A stretch of 64,000 bases of DNA from Desulfobacterales bacterium (GCA_016218685.1 JACRDD010000038.1:1-64000), one strand, 5' to 3'. Shown: positions 12,563 to 21,792, counted from the stretch's first letter. Notes: generated by a model not told the origin, from the sequence alone. Made by a program: numbers and translations.

Positions 12563-12590
12563 AAAGCCGGGGCCAAAAGGCCCCGGCTTT
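12563..12590 (-). terminator. Intrinsic terminator of the porin gene
   Basis: 12-bp perfect stem AAAGCCGGGGCC / GGCCCCGGCTTT with an AAAA loop, followed on the minus strand by a short T-rich stretch. It lies 33 nt after the porin stop codon. Confidence 0.8.
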
Positions 12591-12622
12591 GTGTTTCACA
12601 AGAACAAAAGAACTTCAGGAAA

Positions 12623-13879
12623 TTAGAAGTCAACCCTGAAGCTGACCACACCGTAGGTCATATCGCCCTGATCCTGATCAGCGAAACCAGTCAACTGAAA
12701 ATCTCCGCGATCAACCATGCCAACTTCCGGGGTGATCGTGACGCCCGGCGCAACAGTCATCGGCGCCTGGACGTAGTAGATAAAACCGGTCTGCTCGGCG
12801 GTAGCAGTGGCCGAAGTATCGACCTGAACATTGTTGTAGCTCATGCCGGCTTCCACTTTCAGCATGGGGCTCAGTTTGGCGCCAACCACGAAGGTAGCCA
12901 TGATCAATTCGGAATCTTGGACGTCGTTATCAAAATAACGGGCACCCAAGATGTTACCAACAAGACCACCGGTAGCAGGCACCGCAGCAGCCAAAGCAGG
13001 GCTTTGAGGAATGCCAATGGCAAAGTTGGAGATCCCATAGTTGGCGGCGTTGACGGTGTAAGATCCGGTCATGTTGATGTAAACCGGATTGAACCGCAAC
13101 TGGACGCCCAAGGCGCCCAGGTAGCTGGTGACACTCTCTTCTTGTTCGGTCCCACCAAGTGTCCGGATGACGGCGTCATAGGTCTGCCAACCGACCGCCG
13201 GCCGAATGGTGAACATAGGGGTGTTGAGGGTGTAGGAAGCTTCAAACTTCGGGAAGATATAATCCTGATCATTGGCTGCTAAGCCCGTAACAGCCGTGTT
13301 GGCGTTGGTGTTGTGCTCGATGGCGGCAATGTCAAAGCCGCCGAAGGTCAGACGCAGTTGGGGCTGACGGCCGGCATAGGTGATGCCGCCGACCAGCATG
13401 ATGGCTTCGCCCTGGTCGCCGAGATCGCCCATCTGATTGGAATAGAGCAGATAGGTGGCAGGGGTGTAGTTCTTACCAAACATAAAATTTCCCGCGCCGA
13501 AATTCCACACGCCATAGGCCAAGCGCAGATAGATGTCCTGAGCCTGACCAGCGGCACGGGTCGTTTCCGTCAGACCGGCTTCGAACACGGCGTTCAGGGT
13601 GTCGGAGACTTTGGCCTTGGCGCCAAAGCGGCTCTGGCCGCTGAGGCTCAGCGTGGTGCCAGCATCATCGAAACCTTGGCCTGCATAGACAGAGCCGTCC
13701 TGATCCGGGCCGGCAACTACAGCTGGGATGGCGGCAGAGACGGTGGCAGCGTTGCCATACTCTTCACTAACATCATAGTACCCCAAATGGGTCCGGAAAC
13801 TGCCGTAGAGTGCCACTTCTGCGGCCATGGCCGGGGCTGCCAACCCCAGAACCAAAAGAGCAACCAATAGTTTCTTCAT
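12623..13879 (-). CDS. Outer-membrane porin-like beta-barrel protein
   Basis: 418 aa with a classic signal peptide (MKKLLVALLVLGLAAPAMAA, cleavage after AMA) followed by EVALYGSFRTHLGYYD, the opening strand typical of Gram-negative porins. Alternating hydrophobic strands run through the protein and it ends in Phe (VVSFRVDF), the BAM-recognition signal. The spacing suggests about 16 strands, but this was not computed. AAGGAGG lies 9 nt before the ATG. It stands alone, with its own promoter about 210 nt upstream and its own terminator, and is probably strongly expressed. The transported solute is unknown. Confidence 0.85.
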   Translation of the reverse strand: MKKLLVALLVLGLAAPAMAAEVALYGSFRTHLGYYDVSEEYGNAATVSAAIPAVVAGPDQDGSVYAGQGFDDAGTTLSLSGQSRFGAKAKVSDTLNAVFEAGLTETTRAAGQAQDIYLRLAYGVWNFGAGNFMFGKNYTPATYLLYSNQMGDLGDQGEAIMLVGGITYAGRQPQLRLTFGGFDIAAIEHNTNANTAVTGLAANDQDYIFPKFEASYTLNTPMFTIRPAVGWQTYDAVIRTLGGTEQEESVTSYLGALGVQLRFNPVYINMTGSYTVNAANYGISNFAIGIPQSPALAAAVPATGGLVGNILGARYFDNDVQDSELIMATFVVGAKLSPMLKVEAGMSYNNVQVDTSATATAEQTGFIYYVQAPMTVAPGVTITPEVGMVDRGDFQLTGFADQDQGDMTYGVVSFRVDF

Positions 13880-14269
13880 CTGTTGTCCTCCTTCAAAGAC
13901 ATGGGTTAATAAAAAGCCAAACCACTACAAACAAAAACGGCCAAACCCATCGGCCGCCGCCAAACCCTTACCCTCAGGCATTTTCCTTTCGAGACTTCTG
14001 CATCGCGGGTTGCATCGTTTCAATTGGATAGTAGGCCCAATTCAGTTATTGGCGGTGGTTCGATGACATTCGGCCACCTCAACATGCGGCTACCCTAACA
14101 ACGCCTAAAATTCCTGTCAAGGATTTTTTCTTTCAACAACGCCAGATACCGTGCCGCATTCGGGGTCGGCATTGCCGGCCCGGCTTATCATTCGGCCATT
14201 CTGTAACATCATTGGGCGCAGAATCGCTCCGGTCGTGGGTTTGAGCGTTTGTTTGGATGGCCGTAGTGA
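13880..14269. other. Non-coding stretch: long porin leader and promoter, mutL tail
   Basis: 390 nt without a credible gene. The part next to the porin holds its ribosome site and a long untranslated leader of about 210 nt, A/C-rich on the plus strand. The porin promoter is at 14092-14120. Beyond 14121 I see nothing recognisable before the mutL stop. Confidence 0.6.
14092..14120 (-). promoter_or_regulatory. Candidate porin promoter
   Basis: Minus-strand TTGACA, 17-bp spacer, TAGGGT. The -35 and spacing are ideal, the -10 is 3/6. It implies a long leader of about 205 nt for the porin mRNA. Confidence 0.45.
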
Positions 14270-16087
14270 CTACCCGTACCCCCCCTTGCCAATTTCCGGC
14301 ACAATATCTTGGGCCGCGGGGGTACCCGTGCGGCCGAACGCTTTTTCCAATTCCCGCAGCGTCCAGCGAATCCAGGTGGGCCGGCCATGGGGGCAGTGGG
14401 AGGCGTTGGGGCATTGGTCCAGTTGAAGCAGCAGATGTCTTATCTGGGTTTCATTCAGGCGCTGGTTGGCGCGCACGGCACGGTGACAGGCCATCACCCG
14501 GCGGCACTCGTCCATGGCCCTATCGAGCCCGGCGGCCAGGCCGGTCTCCAGGTTGCGCTCTACCAGGCTGCGTACCAGGCCCTCGGCCGATTGCTCGCCC
14601 AGCAGGGTGGGCAAGGATTTGACCACGAAGGTGTTGCCGCCGAAGGGCTCGATCTCCAGGCCCAGGGCGGCCAGGCCGGGAATGAGCTGGATGAGCAGGG
14701 CGGCTTCGCCGAAGCTCAACTCCACCGTTTCGGGCAGCAGCAGGTGCTGGGCTTCGATCCGGCCGGCCTTTTGGCCCAGGGCCTCGTAGACGATGCGCTC
14801 GTGGGCCGCGTGCTGGTCGATGAGGATCAGGTCGTCGCCGTCCTGGCAGATGAGATAGGTACCTCGAAACTGGCCGATGACGGTCAGGTCGGCGAAGCGG
14901 CGGCCGGCCCACAATGGTTGCTGGGCCGGAGCGGCGGCCGAGGTGGTGGGCACGATTTGGGTCGGCGTGGGCGCCGTTGGGATTGCCGGCAACTCATGGG
15001 CGTTAGTTGGCGGAACAGTGCGGGAATAGAGGGCCGCGGGTTCGGCCACCGCCTGAGGCGGTTCCGGGTCCCGAGCCTGGGGCGCGGCCCACAGCCGCTT
15101 TTCGGCGGCGGCCAGCGCCCGGGTCACGGCGGCCTGTACCAGGGCGTGGACCCGGCGCGAATCCAAGAAACGGATCTCGTGTTTGGTGGGGTGCACGTTC
15201 ACGTCCACCTGGTCGCAGGGCAGGGTGAGAAAGAGGGCGGCCAGGGGAAACTGCCCGGTCATGAGGCGGCCGTGAAAGCCTTCCAGCAGGGCGTGCTGCA
15301 TCACCCGGTCGCGCACCCGGCGGCCGTTGACGAAGAGGTAGATGGACCGCGAGGTGGCCCGGGCCTGGCGGGCCGGGGCCGCCACGCCGCTCAAAGAGAG
15401 ATCGCCATCCGATGCAGCGATGGATATCAACTCGGCAGCCGATAAGGCCAGCACATCTGCGGCGCGCACAGCGGGATCGCCGACCTTGGGCCACTGTTTG
15501 ACCGTCTTGGCGTTGTGCAGCAGTTTGAAATGGACCTGGGGGTACCCGAGGGCCATGCCGGCCACCGTATCGGCGATGTGGGCCGTTTCGGTGGTGGTGC
15601 TTTTGAGGAACTTGCGCCGGGCCGGGGTGTTGAAGAAGAGCTGGGCCACCTGGATCATGGTGCCCGGCGCGGCCCCGGCTTCGGTCACCTGGAGGATCTT
15701 GCCGCCCTCCACGCGCACCTGGGTGCCGCTGTCGGCGTCCGGTTCCCGGGTGGTGAGGGTCAGTTTGGAGACGGCTGCGATGCTGGGCAGGGCCTCGCCC
15801 CGGAACCCTAGCGTGCGGATGGCCGCCAGATCGTCATCCGAATGCAACTTACTGGTGGCGAAACGCTCCAAGGCCAGCAGGGCATCGTCGCGACCCATGC
15901 CCGCGCCGTTATCGGCCACTTGGATCAGGGCGCGGCCGCCGTTTTCGATCTCGACCACGATGCGGTCGGCACCGGCATCCAGGGCGTTTTCCACCAGTTC
16001 CTTGACCACCGAGGCCGGCCGTTCGACCACCTCGCCGGCCGCGATTTTATTGGCCAGGATATCGGGCAGAATGCGGATGCGCGCCAT
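14270..16087 (-). CDS. mutL: DNA mismatch repair protein MutL, endonuclease type
   Basis: GHKL ATPase that couples MutS mismatch recognition to strand incision. 605 aa. The N-terminal ATPase has NALDAGAD, DNGAGM (59-64) and GFRGEAL; a Pro/Ala-rich linker lies around 335-395. The C-terminal dimerisation domain has the metal-endonuclease motif DQHAAHERIVYE (424-435), plus ACHRAVRAN and CPHGRPTW, the zinc-site elements of nicking MutL proteins. This type is found in bacteria without MutH. It is the last gene of a leftward cluster. Confidence 0.96.
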   Translation of the reverse strand: MARIRILPDILANKIAAGEVVERPASVVKELVENALDAGADRIVVEIENGGRALIQVADNGAGMGRDDALLALERFATSKLHSDDDLAAIRTLGFRGEALPSIAAVSKLTLTTREPDADSGTQVRVEGGKILQVTEAGAAPGTMIQVAQLFFNTPARRKFLKSTTTETAHIADTVAGMALGYPQVHFKLLHNAKTVKQWPKVGDPAVRAADVLALSAAELISIAASDGDLSLSGVAAPARQARATSRSIYLFVNGRRVRDRVMQHALLEGFHGRLMTGQFPLAALFLTLPCDQVDVNVHPTKHEIRFLDSRRVHALVQAAVTRALAAAEKRLWAAPQARDPEPPQAVAEPAALYSRTVPPTNAHELPAIPTAPTPTQIVPTTSAAAPAQQPLWAGRRFADLTVIGQFRGTYLICQDGDDLILIDQHAAHERIVYEALGQKAGRIEAQHLLLPETVELSFGEAALLIQLIPGLAALGLEIEPFGGNTFVVKSLPTLLGEQSAEGLVRSLVERNLETGLAAGLDRAMDECRRVMACHRAVRANQRLNETQIRHLLLQLDQCPNASHCPHGRPTWIRWTLRELEKAFGRTGTPAAQDIVPEIGKGGYG

Positions 16088-16100
16088 GGGCCGCCGTTGC

Positions 16101-16298
16101 CTATGGTCCCGGGGCCGTGTCGGGATCGTCGCCCCGCAACAGTGCTTCCAGGGCAGCGGCCTCGGCCGGCGTGAGGTTGAAGGTCAGACAGGCCCGGTCG
16201 ATGAGGGTGTTGACCGACAGGTCCGGGTCGTCCTGGCGCTGGTCGCTGATCCACTTGACCGCCTTGCGCAGGTTTTCACCTTGGGGTTGGATGCTCAT
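16101..16298 (-). CDS. Small conserved-looking protein of unknown function
   Basis: 65 aa. Its ATG overlaps the gatA stop codon (ATGA), so it is translationally coupled, and mutL starts 13 nt after it. The sequence is helical and charged: [16 protein letters not shown], then [17 protein letters not shown]. The leader resembles short proteins seen next to mutL in deltaproteobacterial genomes, but I cannot name a family. Tight coupling on both sides is the main evidence that it is real. Confidence 0.7.
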   Translation of the reverse strand: MSIQPQGENLRKAVKWISDQRQDDPDLSVNTLIDRACLTFNLTPAEAAALEALLRGDDPDTAPGP

Positions 16299-17755
16299 AG
16301 GGCCGGTTTCCTTTTGTGAAAATCAGTGGCCTGTTCGAAGGCCTGGGCTGCGGCCAGCAAACGCTCCTCCTGGAAGTGCGCGGCCTGGAGCTGCAAGCCG
16401 ATGGGCAAGCCGTCGGTGGAAAATCCGCAGGGTACGGAGATGCCGGGAATACCGGCCAGGTTGGCGCTCAGGGTGTACATGTCCGAAAGATACATGGCCA
16501 GGGGCTCGTCGGCGTGCGCCCCGATGGGCGTGGCCGGCGTGGGGGTCACCGGCGAGGCGATCAGGTCGCACTTTTGGAAAGCCGCGGCAAAATCGCGCAT
16601 GATCAGGGTGCGTACCTGGGAGGCTTTGCGATAGTAGGCGTCGTAATAGCCGGCCGAGAGGGCATAGGTGCCCAACAGGATGCGGCGCTGCACCTCGGGG
16701 CCAAACCCCTGGGAACGCGTGGCGCGGTACATATCCAGCAGCTCGTCGGCGCCACCGTCGCGCAGGCCGTACTTGACGCCGTCGAAGCGCGCCAGGTTGG
16801 AGCTGGCCTCGCAGGGGGCGATGACATAATAGGCGGCCACGCCGTAGTCGGTATGGGGCAAGGCGACATCGACAATGGTGGCGCCCAATCGCTCCAGGGT
16901 GGTGATGGCCTGGCGCACCGCAGCGGCCACCTGGGGATCGAGCCCCTGGCTTTCAAAATAGCTCTTGGGGATGCCGATGCGCAGGTCTTGCACCCCACGG
17001 TTCAGGGCCGCCATGTAATCGGGCACAGCATTGGGGGCGCTGGTGGCGTCGGATGGATCGTGACCGGCGATGGCCTGCATCACTTCGGCGCAGTCGGCCA
17101 CGGTCTTGCCCAACGGCCCGATCTGGTCCAGGGACGAGGCGAAGGCCACCAAGCCGTAGCGCGACACGCGGCCATAGGTCGGCTTGAGACCCACCACGCC
17201 GCAGTGGGAAGCGGGCTGGCGGATCGATCCGCCGGTGTCCGAGCCCAGGCTGGCCAGGCACATCTCGGCGGCCACGGCCGCGGCCGAACCGCCGCTGGAG
17301 CCGCCGGGGATACACGCGGTATTCCACGGATTGCGGGTGACCTGAAAGGCGGAGTGCTCGGTGGTCGAGCCCATGGCGAACTCGTCCATGTTGAGCTTGC
17401 CCACCATCACCGCCTGCTGGGCCTTGAGCCGCTGCATGACAAAGGCATCGTAGGGCGGCACGAAGCGTTCCAGAATGCGGGAGCCGCAGGTGGTGCGCAC
17501 CCCCAGGGTGCAGATCACGTCCTTGATGGCGATGGGGATGCCGGTGAGCGGCGCCATGCGACCCTGGGCGATGGCCGCATCGGCCTGCCGCGCTTCGGCC
17601 AGGGCGGCCTCGGCCGTGACGGTGAGGAAGGCTTGAATCGCCGGCTCCAGCGCGGTGATGCGATCCAGCACCGCCCGGGTCAGCTCCAGCGACGAAATCT
17701 CTCTGCGCTTGAGCAGGTCGCGAGCCTGGGCAATGGTCAGGGTGTGTAAGCTCAT
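16295..17755 (-). CDS. gatA: Asp-tRNA(Asn)/Glu-tRNA(Gln) amidotransferase subunit A
   Basis: Amidase-signature glutaminase subunit of GatCAB. 486 aa. The Ser-cisSer-Lys triad is visible: Lys78 in GIPIAIKDV, Ser153 in [11 protein letters not shown], and nucleophile Ser177 in [11 protein letters not shown]. It follows gatC with one small cysteine-rich gene between them, and its stop overlaps the start of the 65-aa protein. gatB is elsewhere, on the other strand. Confidence 0.96.
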   Translation of the reverse strand: MSLHTLTIAQARDLLKRREISSLELTRAVLDRITALEPAIQAFLTVTAEAALAEARQADAAIAQGRMAPLTGIPIAIKDVICTLGVRTTCGSRILERFVPPYDAFVMQRLKAQQAVMVGKLNMDEFAMGSTTEHSAFQVTRNPWNTACIPGGSSGGSAAAVAAEMCLASLGSDTGGSIRQPASHCGVVGLKPTYGRVSRYGLVAFASSLDQIGPLGKTVADCAEVMQAIAGHDPSDATSAPNAVPDYMAALNRGVQDLRIGIPKSYFESQGLDPQVAAAVRQAITTLERLGATIVDVALPHTDYGVAAYYVIAPCEASSNLARFDGVKYGLRDGGADELLDMYRATRSQGFGPEVQRRILLGTYALSAGYYDAYYRKASQVRTLIMRDFAAAFQKCDLIASPVTPTPATPIGAHADEPLAMYLSDMYTLSANLAGIPGISVPCGFSTDGLPIGLQLQAAHFQEERLLAAAQAFEQATDFHKRKPAL

Positions 17756-17770
17756 GATCGTGTTTAAGCC

Positions 17771-18154
17771 TTATTTCTGCATTGTGGAAAAAATAGCCCT
17801 ATCCGCGCAATCCGAAGGGGTCTTGGGCCAGCTCTTGATCAACTGCAATATATGCCGCACATAGGCGCACTCGCAACGGGCCGGGCAAGGCCCCAGATCG
17901 TCCTTGTGCAGGCAGTGGCCGCCACACTCGTCGCTGCCGGTGGCGCGCTCCACGAAGATCGGGCCGTCGTAAAGGTCCTTGAAATCCTCGGCCATGAGGG
18001 CCAGGGTGGTCCGGCAGGTGTGGTTGAACAGCAGGATGCCGGCCTCGAGGGCCTTGAAGTTGGCCTGGTATCCCACCAGTTGCAGGCCGGGATCGCCCAG
18101 GTAATCCTCGCGCGTGGGCCACTGGGTTTCACATTTGGGGCAAACCTTGAACAT
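17771..18154 (-). CDS. Cysteine-rich protein of unknown function between gatC and gatA
   Basis: 127 aa from ATG 18154 (a GTG three codons upstream is also open). It starts MFKVCPKCETQWPTREDYL, a zinc-ribbon-like CxxC, has a middle helix (FKALEAGILLFNHTCRTTLAL) and then a second Cys/His cluster SDECGGHCLHKDDLGPCPARCECAYV. The arrangement suggests zinc or Fe-S binding; no known family can be assigned from motifs. The start lies beside the gatC stop and the end is 15 nt before gatA, so it is part of that operon. It may be a redox- or metal-linked protein; function not inferred. Confidence 0.8.
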   Translation of the reverse strand: MFKVCPKCETQWPTREDYLGDPGLQLVGYQANFKALEAGILLFNHTCRTTLALMAEDFKDLYDGPIFVERATGSDECGGHCLHKDDLGPCPARCECAYVRHILQLIKSWPKTPSDCADRAIFSTMQK

Positions 18155-18159
18155 GGCCG

Positions 18160-18447
18160 TCACCCGATCACTTTGGGCACCAGGAAGAAATCCTCTTCCC
18201 GGGCCGGCGCATTGGCCAGGGCCTGGTCCGGCGGCAGGTGGCCGGCGAGCCGATCTTCCCGGAAGGCGTTGGTCACGCTGATGGCATGGGCTGTGGGCGG
18301 CACGCCTTCGGTATCCACCTGGGCCAGGGTATCCACATACTCCAGGATCGTGGCCACCTGGCCGGCCAGTTTATCCGCTGCCTGGGGATCGATGCGCAGC
18401 CGGGCCAGTCGGGCCACGTGGAGCAGTTCTTCGGTACTGATTTTCAT
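18160..18447 (-). CDS. gatC: Asp-tRNA(Asn)/Glu-tRNA(Gln) amidotransferase subunit C
   Basis: Small belt subunit that stabilises GatA on GatB. 95 aa: MKISTEELLHVARLARLRI at the N-terminus, ILEYVDTLAQVDTEGVPPTAH in the middle and REDRL near the end are the family signature. ATG 18447 has GAGAGG upstream; the 51 codons open further upstream overlap the SPOR gene and are not family-like. Confidence 0.94.
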   Translation of the reverse strand: MKISTEELLHVARLARLRIDPQAADKLAGQVATILEYVDTLAQVDTEGVPPTAHAISVTNAFREDRLAGHLPPDQALANAPAREEDFFLVPKVIG

Positions 18448-18475
18448 CGGTTTGCCTCTCGTAGGGGCGGTGGCT

Positions 18476-19192
18476 TTATGGTGTCCCAACCACCACCGCC
18501 TTGAACTTCTCGCTCTGAAGTTTTTTAAGCGTGCCATCGGCGTCCGGCCGGTTGTCGAAAGCGCCCACCCGCACCCGGAACCAGGCCTCCTTGGCGTCAT
18601 TCTCGTTGCGCAGTTGGTAGGCGGGGTAGCCCTTGCCGCGCAGCGCAGCCACCAGCTTGTTGGCGCTCTCCAGATCCCTGAAGGCCGCCACTTGGACCGT
18701 AAAACGCCCCTTGGCGGATGCCAGTGGTTCTGGCGCAGGCGGCGCTTCCGGTTTGGGCGCCACCGATGCTTCGGACTTTTTCGCCGCTTGGGGGCCGGGC
18801 GTCGGTTGGGCCGGGAAGTCTTCCTTGGGCTTGGTTGCGGCGGTGGGCGCCGGTGTGGCTTTGGGCTTTGCCGGCGTGGCCGACGGTCGAGGCTGGACGG
18901 TCGATTTGGGGGGCGCCATTTTGAGTGCCTCGGGATAGGTCAGGTTCTGATCCGAGCTGGCCTTGGCCATGGACGCGATGGCTTCACGCTCCTTTTGCAG
19001 GTCGTTCTCTTTCAGCTCGGCCAAATCGTTGCTCAGGACCTTACTTTTGCGCGGCAACGCCACAGTGCCCCGGCCGACCAGAATGCCGAGCACAAACATC
19101 CAGCCCAGCATAAAAAGCGTCAGCACGCCCCAGCCCAGCATCCCCTTGGGCGTCAATCGAAATGTGTATTTGCTGCTTTGCGCCTCGGTCAA
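18476..19192 (-). CDS. SPOR-domain membrane protein
   Basis: 238 aa. A short cytoplasmic N-terminus, one transmembrane helix (about 19-41, GWGVLTLFMLGWMFVLGILVG), a charged segment, a Pro/Ala/Lys-rich linker (about 90-160) and a C-terminal SPOR domain (GRFTVQVAAFRDLESANKLV to FKAVVVG). SPOR domains bind denuded septal peptidoglycan, so a cell-division or envelope role is likely. The start is TTG at 19192, because no ATG or GTG fits after the argS stop 10 nt upstream. It is co-directional with argS and gatC. Confidence 0.88.
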   Translation of the reverse strand: MTEAQSSKYTFRLTPKGMLGWGVLTLFMLGWMFVLGILVGRGTVALPRKSKVLSNDLAELKENDLQKEREAIASMAKASSDQNLTYPEALKMAPPKSTVQPRPSATPAKPKATPAPTAATKPKEDFPAQPTPGPQAAKKSEASVAPKPEAPPAPEPLASAKGRFTVQVAAFRDLESANKLVAALRGKGYPAYQLRNENDAKEAWFRVRVGAFDNRPDADGTLKKLQSEKFKAVVVGTP

Positions 19193-19202
19193 GCCATCCG
19201 CC

Positions 19203-20867
19203 TCACATCTGCTCGGGCGCCGTGACGCCCAGCAAGGTCAGCCCGTTGCGAATCGTCTTCTGCACCGCCAGCACCAGGCAGAGCCGGGCCAGGGTCAAGT
19301 CGCTGTCTTCGGTGAGCACCCGGTGCTTGTTGTAATAAGCGTGGAACAGGGCCGCCAACTGCATGAGGAAAAAGGTGATGCGGTGGGGCGCCAGGGCATT
19401 GGCCGCGGCCGCCACCACTTCGGGATAGCGCGCCAGGGCCTTGATCAACTGGATCTCTTCGGCTTCCACCAGGCGCCGGCCGGCCGCCGCGTTCCAGGCG
19501 ACATCGGCCACGGCCTGCTCTTGGGCCTTGCGCAGGATGCTGGCGATGCGGGCGTGCACATACTGCACGTAGTAGACCGGGTTGTCGTTGGACTTCTGCT
19601 TGGCCACCTCCAGATCGAAATCCAGGGGCGTGACGTAATCGCGGGTCAGGAAGATGAAGCGCGCCGCGTCCCGGCCCACTTCGTCCAATACTTCCTTGAG
19701 GGTCACGAAATCCCCCGAGCGCTTGCCCATGGCCACCGGCTGGCCGCCGCGCAGCAGGCTGACCAACTGCACCAGCAGCACCTGGAACTGCTCCCGCCGG
19801 CCGCCGGCCGCTTCCACGGCGGCGGTCATGCGCGGAATGTAGCCGTGGTGATCGGCGCCCCAGACATCGATGATGCGCTCGAAGCCGCGCCGCAGCTTGT
19901 TGCGGTGGTAGGCGATGTCCGAAGCAAAGTAGGTGGTCTGCCCGTTCTGACGCACCACCACGCGATCCTTTTCGTCGCCGTAGGCGGTGGTCTTGAACCA
20001 CCAGGCGCCCTCCTGAAGGTAGACCACTTCCCGGGCCTTGAGTTCTTCCAGGGAGTGCGCCACCTCGCCGCTGTCGAACAGGCTCTGTTCGCTGAACCAC
20101 AGGTCGAAGCCGATGCCGAATTGTTCCAGGTCCTGGCGGATGCCGGCGATAATCTTCCCGGCGGCAAAGCGTGCGCAGTAAAGCACGGCCGCGTCGTCGG
20201 CCTGGCGGATGAAGTCGGCGCCCTTTTCGGCCAGCACGTCCTGGGCAATGTCGCGCACGTAGTCGCCGGGGTAGCAATCCTCGGGAAAGGCGAGCTCTTC
20301 GCCCAGGGCCTGCCGGGCGCGCAGAATCACCGAGCGGCCCAGGGTCTGGATCTGGCGGCCGGAGTCGTTGATGTAGTATTCGCGCTGCACATCGTATCCG
20401 CACAGAGAGAGAATGCGGGCCACGCTGTCGCCCACCGCCGCGCCGCGGCCGTGGCCCACATGCAGGGGGCCGGTGGGATTGGCACTGACGAATTCGACTT
20501 GTATGCGCTGGCCCTGGCCGATATTCGAGGCGCCGTAGCGCTCGTCCTGGGCCAATACCTGGGCCACCACCGGCGGCCAGGCCCACGGTTGCAGGTAGAA
20601 ATTGATGAAGCCCGGACCGGCGATCTCCACCCGGGCCAGGCGCCCCTCGGGGTCCGACAGGTGATCGACCAGGGCCTGGGCGATCTTGCGCGGCGCCAGC
20701 TTCTGACTCTTGGTCGACAGCATGGCGAAGTTGGTGGCAAAATCGCCATGGGCGTCGCTCTTGGGTTCATCCACTTCCACGGCCGGAAAGAGATCCGACG
20801 GCAACACGCCGGCCGCGTGGGCTTTGCGGGCGGCGTTAAGTATCCATTCCTGAATGGCGCTTTTCAT
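19203..20867 (-). CDS. argS: Arginyl-tRNA synthetase
   Basis: Class I synthetase charging tRNA-Arg. 554 aa from ATG 20867. The HIGH motif appears as PTGPLHVGHGRGAA; the KMSK region is replaced by MGKRSGD, as usual in ArgRS. The N-terminal Add-1 domain (KSDAHGDFATNFAM) and the C-terminal anticodon-binding helical domain are present. Other in-frame ATGs at 20882 and upstream lack a family match and good ribosome sites. It heads the leftward translation and repair cluster. Confidence 0.95.
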   Translation of the reverse strand: MKSAIQEWILNAARKAHAAGVLPSDLFPAVEVDEPKSDAHGDFATNFAMLSTKSQKLAPRKIAQALVDHLSDPEGRLARVEIAGPGFINFYLQPWAWPPVVAQVLAQDERYGASNIGQGQRIQVEFVSANPTGPLHVGHGRGAAVGDSVARILSLCGYDVQREYYINDSGRQIQTLGRSVILRARQALGEELAFPEDCYPGDYVRDIAQDVLAEKGADFIRQADDAAVLYCARFAAGKIIAGIRQDLEQFGIGFDLWFSEQSLFDSGEVAHSLEELKAREVVYLQEGAWWFKTTAYGDEKDRVVVRQNGQTTYFASDIAYHRNKLRRGFERIIDVWGADHHGYIPRMTAAVEAAGGRREQFQVLLVQLVSLLRGGQPVAMGKRSGDFVTLKEVLDEVGRDAARFIFLTRDYVTPLDFDLEVAKQKSNDNPVYYVQYVHARIASILRKAQEQAVADVAWNAAAGRRLVEAEEIQLIKALARYPEVVAAAANALAPHRITFFLMQLAALFHAYYNKHRVLTEDSDLTLARLCLVLAVQKTIRNGLTLLGVTAPEQM

Positions 20868-20942
20868 CACATGTTCTTTCATCCAATGGAATGCAAATTG
20901 AGTCGCACAAATGGGTGCCAAAGGCAAGCCCCGATCACGCGT

Positions 20943-21509
20943 TTAGAAACCCTTGGGCGCGCCGGCCATTTCGTCGTGCACCCGATCCGCCTCGGCCAGC
21001 ATGCGCTTGCGCAGGGCCGGTTCCAGCTCACCCTCGGCGGAAAGGATCTGTTTGAAGGTGGCGAGCTCCAAGCGGCACAGGGCCATCATCCCGCCGGCCT
21101 GACCCGGGCGGTGATCCACGATGCGCGCCTTTTGCAGGGCGGACTTGATGAGCAGGTGCAGCGGCGCGCCTTCGCCTTCGGGACCGGCCGCCTGGGCCAG
21201 GGCGCGCACATAGCCGGTGACGATCTTGGACATCTCCTGCTGGGCCTGGTTGTCCGCCGTGGCCCGCAGCAAGGTGGTGTTGCGCATGCCGCCGGCGCTG
21301 CCGATGGCATAAAACACCCGGCCGCGGTCTCCCATGTAAGCGCCGGTGGCGGCCATGGTCCAGTCGGGGGGGGCCGCGGGCGACGGCGCCGGGCCGGACC
21401 ACGACCCGCTGGCGGATGTCGTGGCGCTGGTTTGCAGGGCGGTGCAACCGGACCCCAGCGCCAACGCGAGGCACCCAACGAGCAGGCAGGCAGAAAAATT
21501 ACGGCGCAT
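20943..21509 (-). CDS. Lipoprotein, LPP20-like
   Basis: 188 aa. A signal peptide with lipobox ALGSGC points to lipidation. After a Ser/Pro-rich linker comes WTMAATGAYMGDRGRVFYAIGSAGG with a following helical repeat (LLRATADNQAQQEMSKIV), which resembles LPP20-family lipoproteins. ATG 21509 has GGGAG seven nt upstream. It is downstream of tRNA-Val, separated by an intrinsic terminator, and upstream of argS. Function unknown; possibly envelope-associated. Confidence 0.75.
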   Translation of the reverse strand: MRRNFSACLLVGCLALALGSGCTALQTSATTSASGSWSGPAPSPAAPPDWTMAATGAYMGDRGRVFYAIGSAGGMRNTTLLRATADNQAQQEMSKIVTGYVRALAQAAGPEGEGAPLHLLIKSALQKARIVDHRPGQAGGMMALCRLELATFKQILSAEGELEPALRKRMLAEADRVHDEMAGAPKGF

Positions 21510-21555
21510 AACGACTCCCTGGTCGCGGCGCCCCTTGCCGGAACGCCGCCAAAGC

Positions 21556-21584
21556 AAAAAGGGTTACGAGCATCGTCGCAACCC
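21556..21584 (-). terminator. Intrinsic terminator of tRNA-Val
   Basis: Minus-strand stem GGGTTGCGA / TCGTAACCC (9 bp, one G-U) with loop CGATGC, followed by TTTTT. It lies 12 nt downstream of the tRNA 3' end. Confidence 0.85.
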
Positions 21585-21596
21585 TTTGAATTCGAG

Positions 21597-21671
21597 TGGT
21601 AGGCACGCGCGGATTTGAACCGCGGACTTCTACCGTGTCAGGGTAGCGCTCTCCCCCTGAGCTACGTGCCT
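21597..21671 (-). tRNA. tRNA-Val (anticodon GAC), CCA encoded
   Basis: 75 nt including an encoded CCA. Acceptor AGGCACG / CGTGCCT with discriminator A; D-arm GCTC AGGGGGA GAGC; anticodon stem CTACC / GGTAG around loop CTGACAC, giving anticodon GAC; T-arm GCGGTTCAAATCCGC. All stems are fully paired. Confidence 0.96.
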
Positions 21672-21683
21672 AAAAGTACGGCT

Positions 21684-21712
21684 TTGTTAACATCGGCGGT
21701 GGGGAGTGTCAA
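21684..21712 (-). promoter_or_regulatory. tRNA-Val promoter
   Basis: Minus-strand TTGACA, 17-bp spacer, TAACAA, with the start predicted about 6 nt before the tRNA 5' end. Confidence 0.6.
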
Positions 21713-21730
21713 GGCCAAATCAAGGGCGAG

Positions 21731-21758
21731 TTGACCGCCTGGGATGGGGTGTTATGTT
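21731..21758 (+). promoter_or_regulatory. Promoter of the Tat-exported metallohydrolase
   Basis: TTGACC, 16-bp spacer, TATGTT. The predicted start near 21765 is upstream of the ATG at 21793 and downstream of the earlier in-frame starts, so it supports 21793. Confidence 0.5.
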
Positions 21759-21792
21759 TGTCCAGCGATCCGAATCGAAGGAGTGTCGAACC

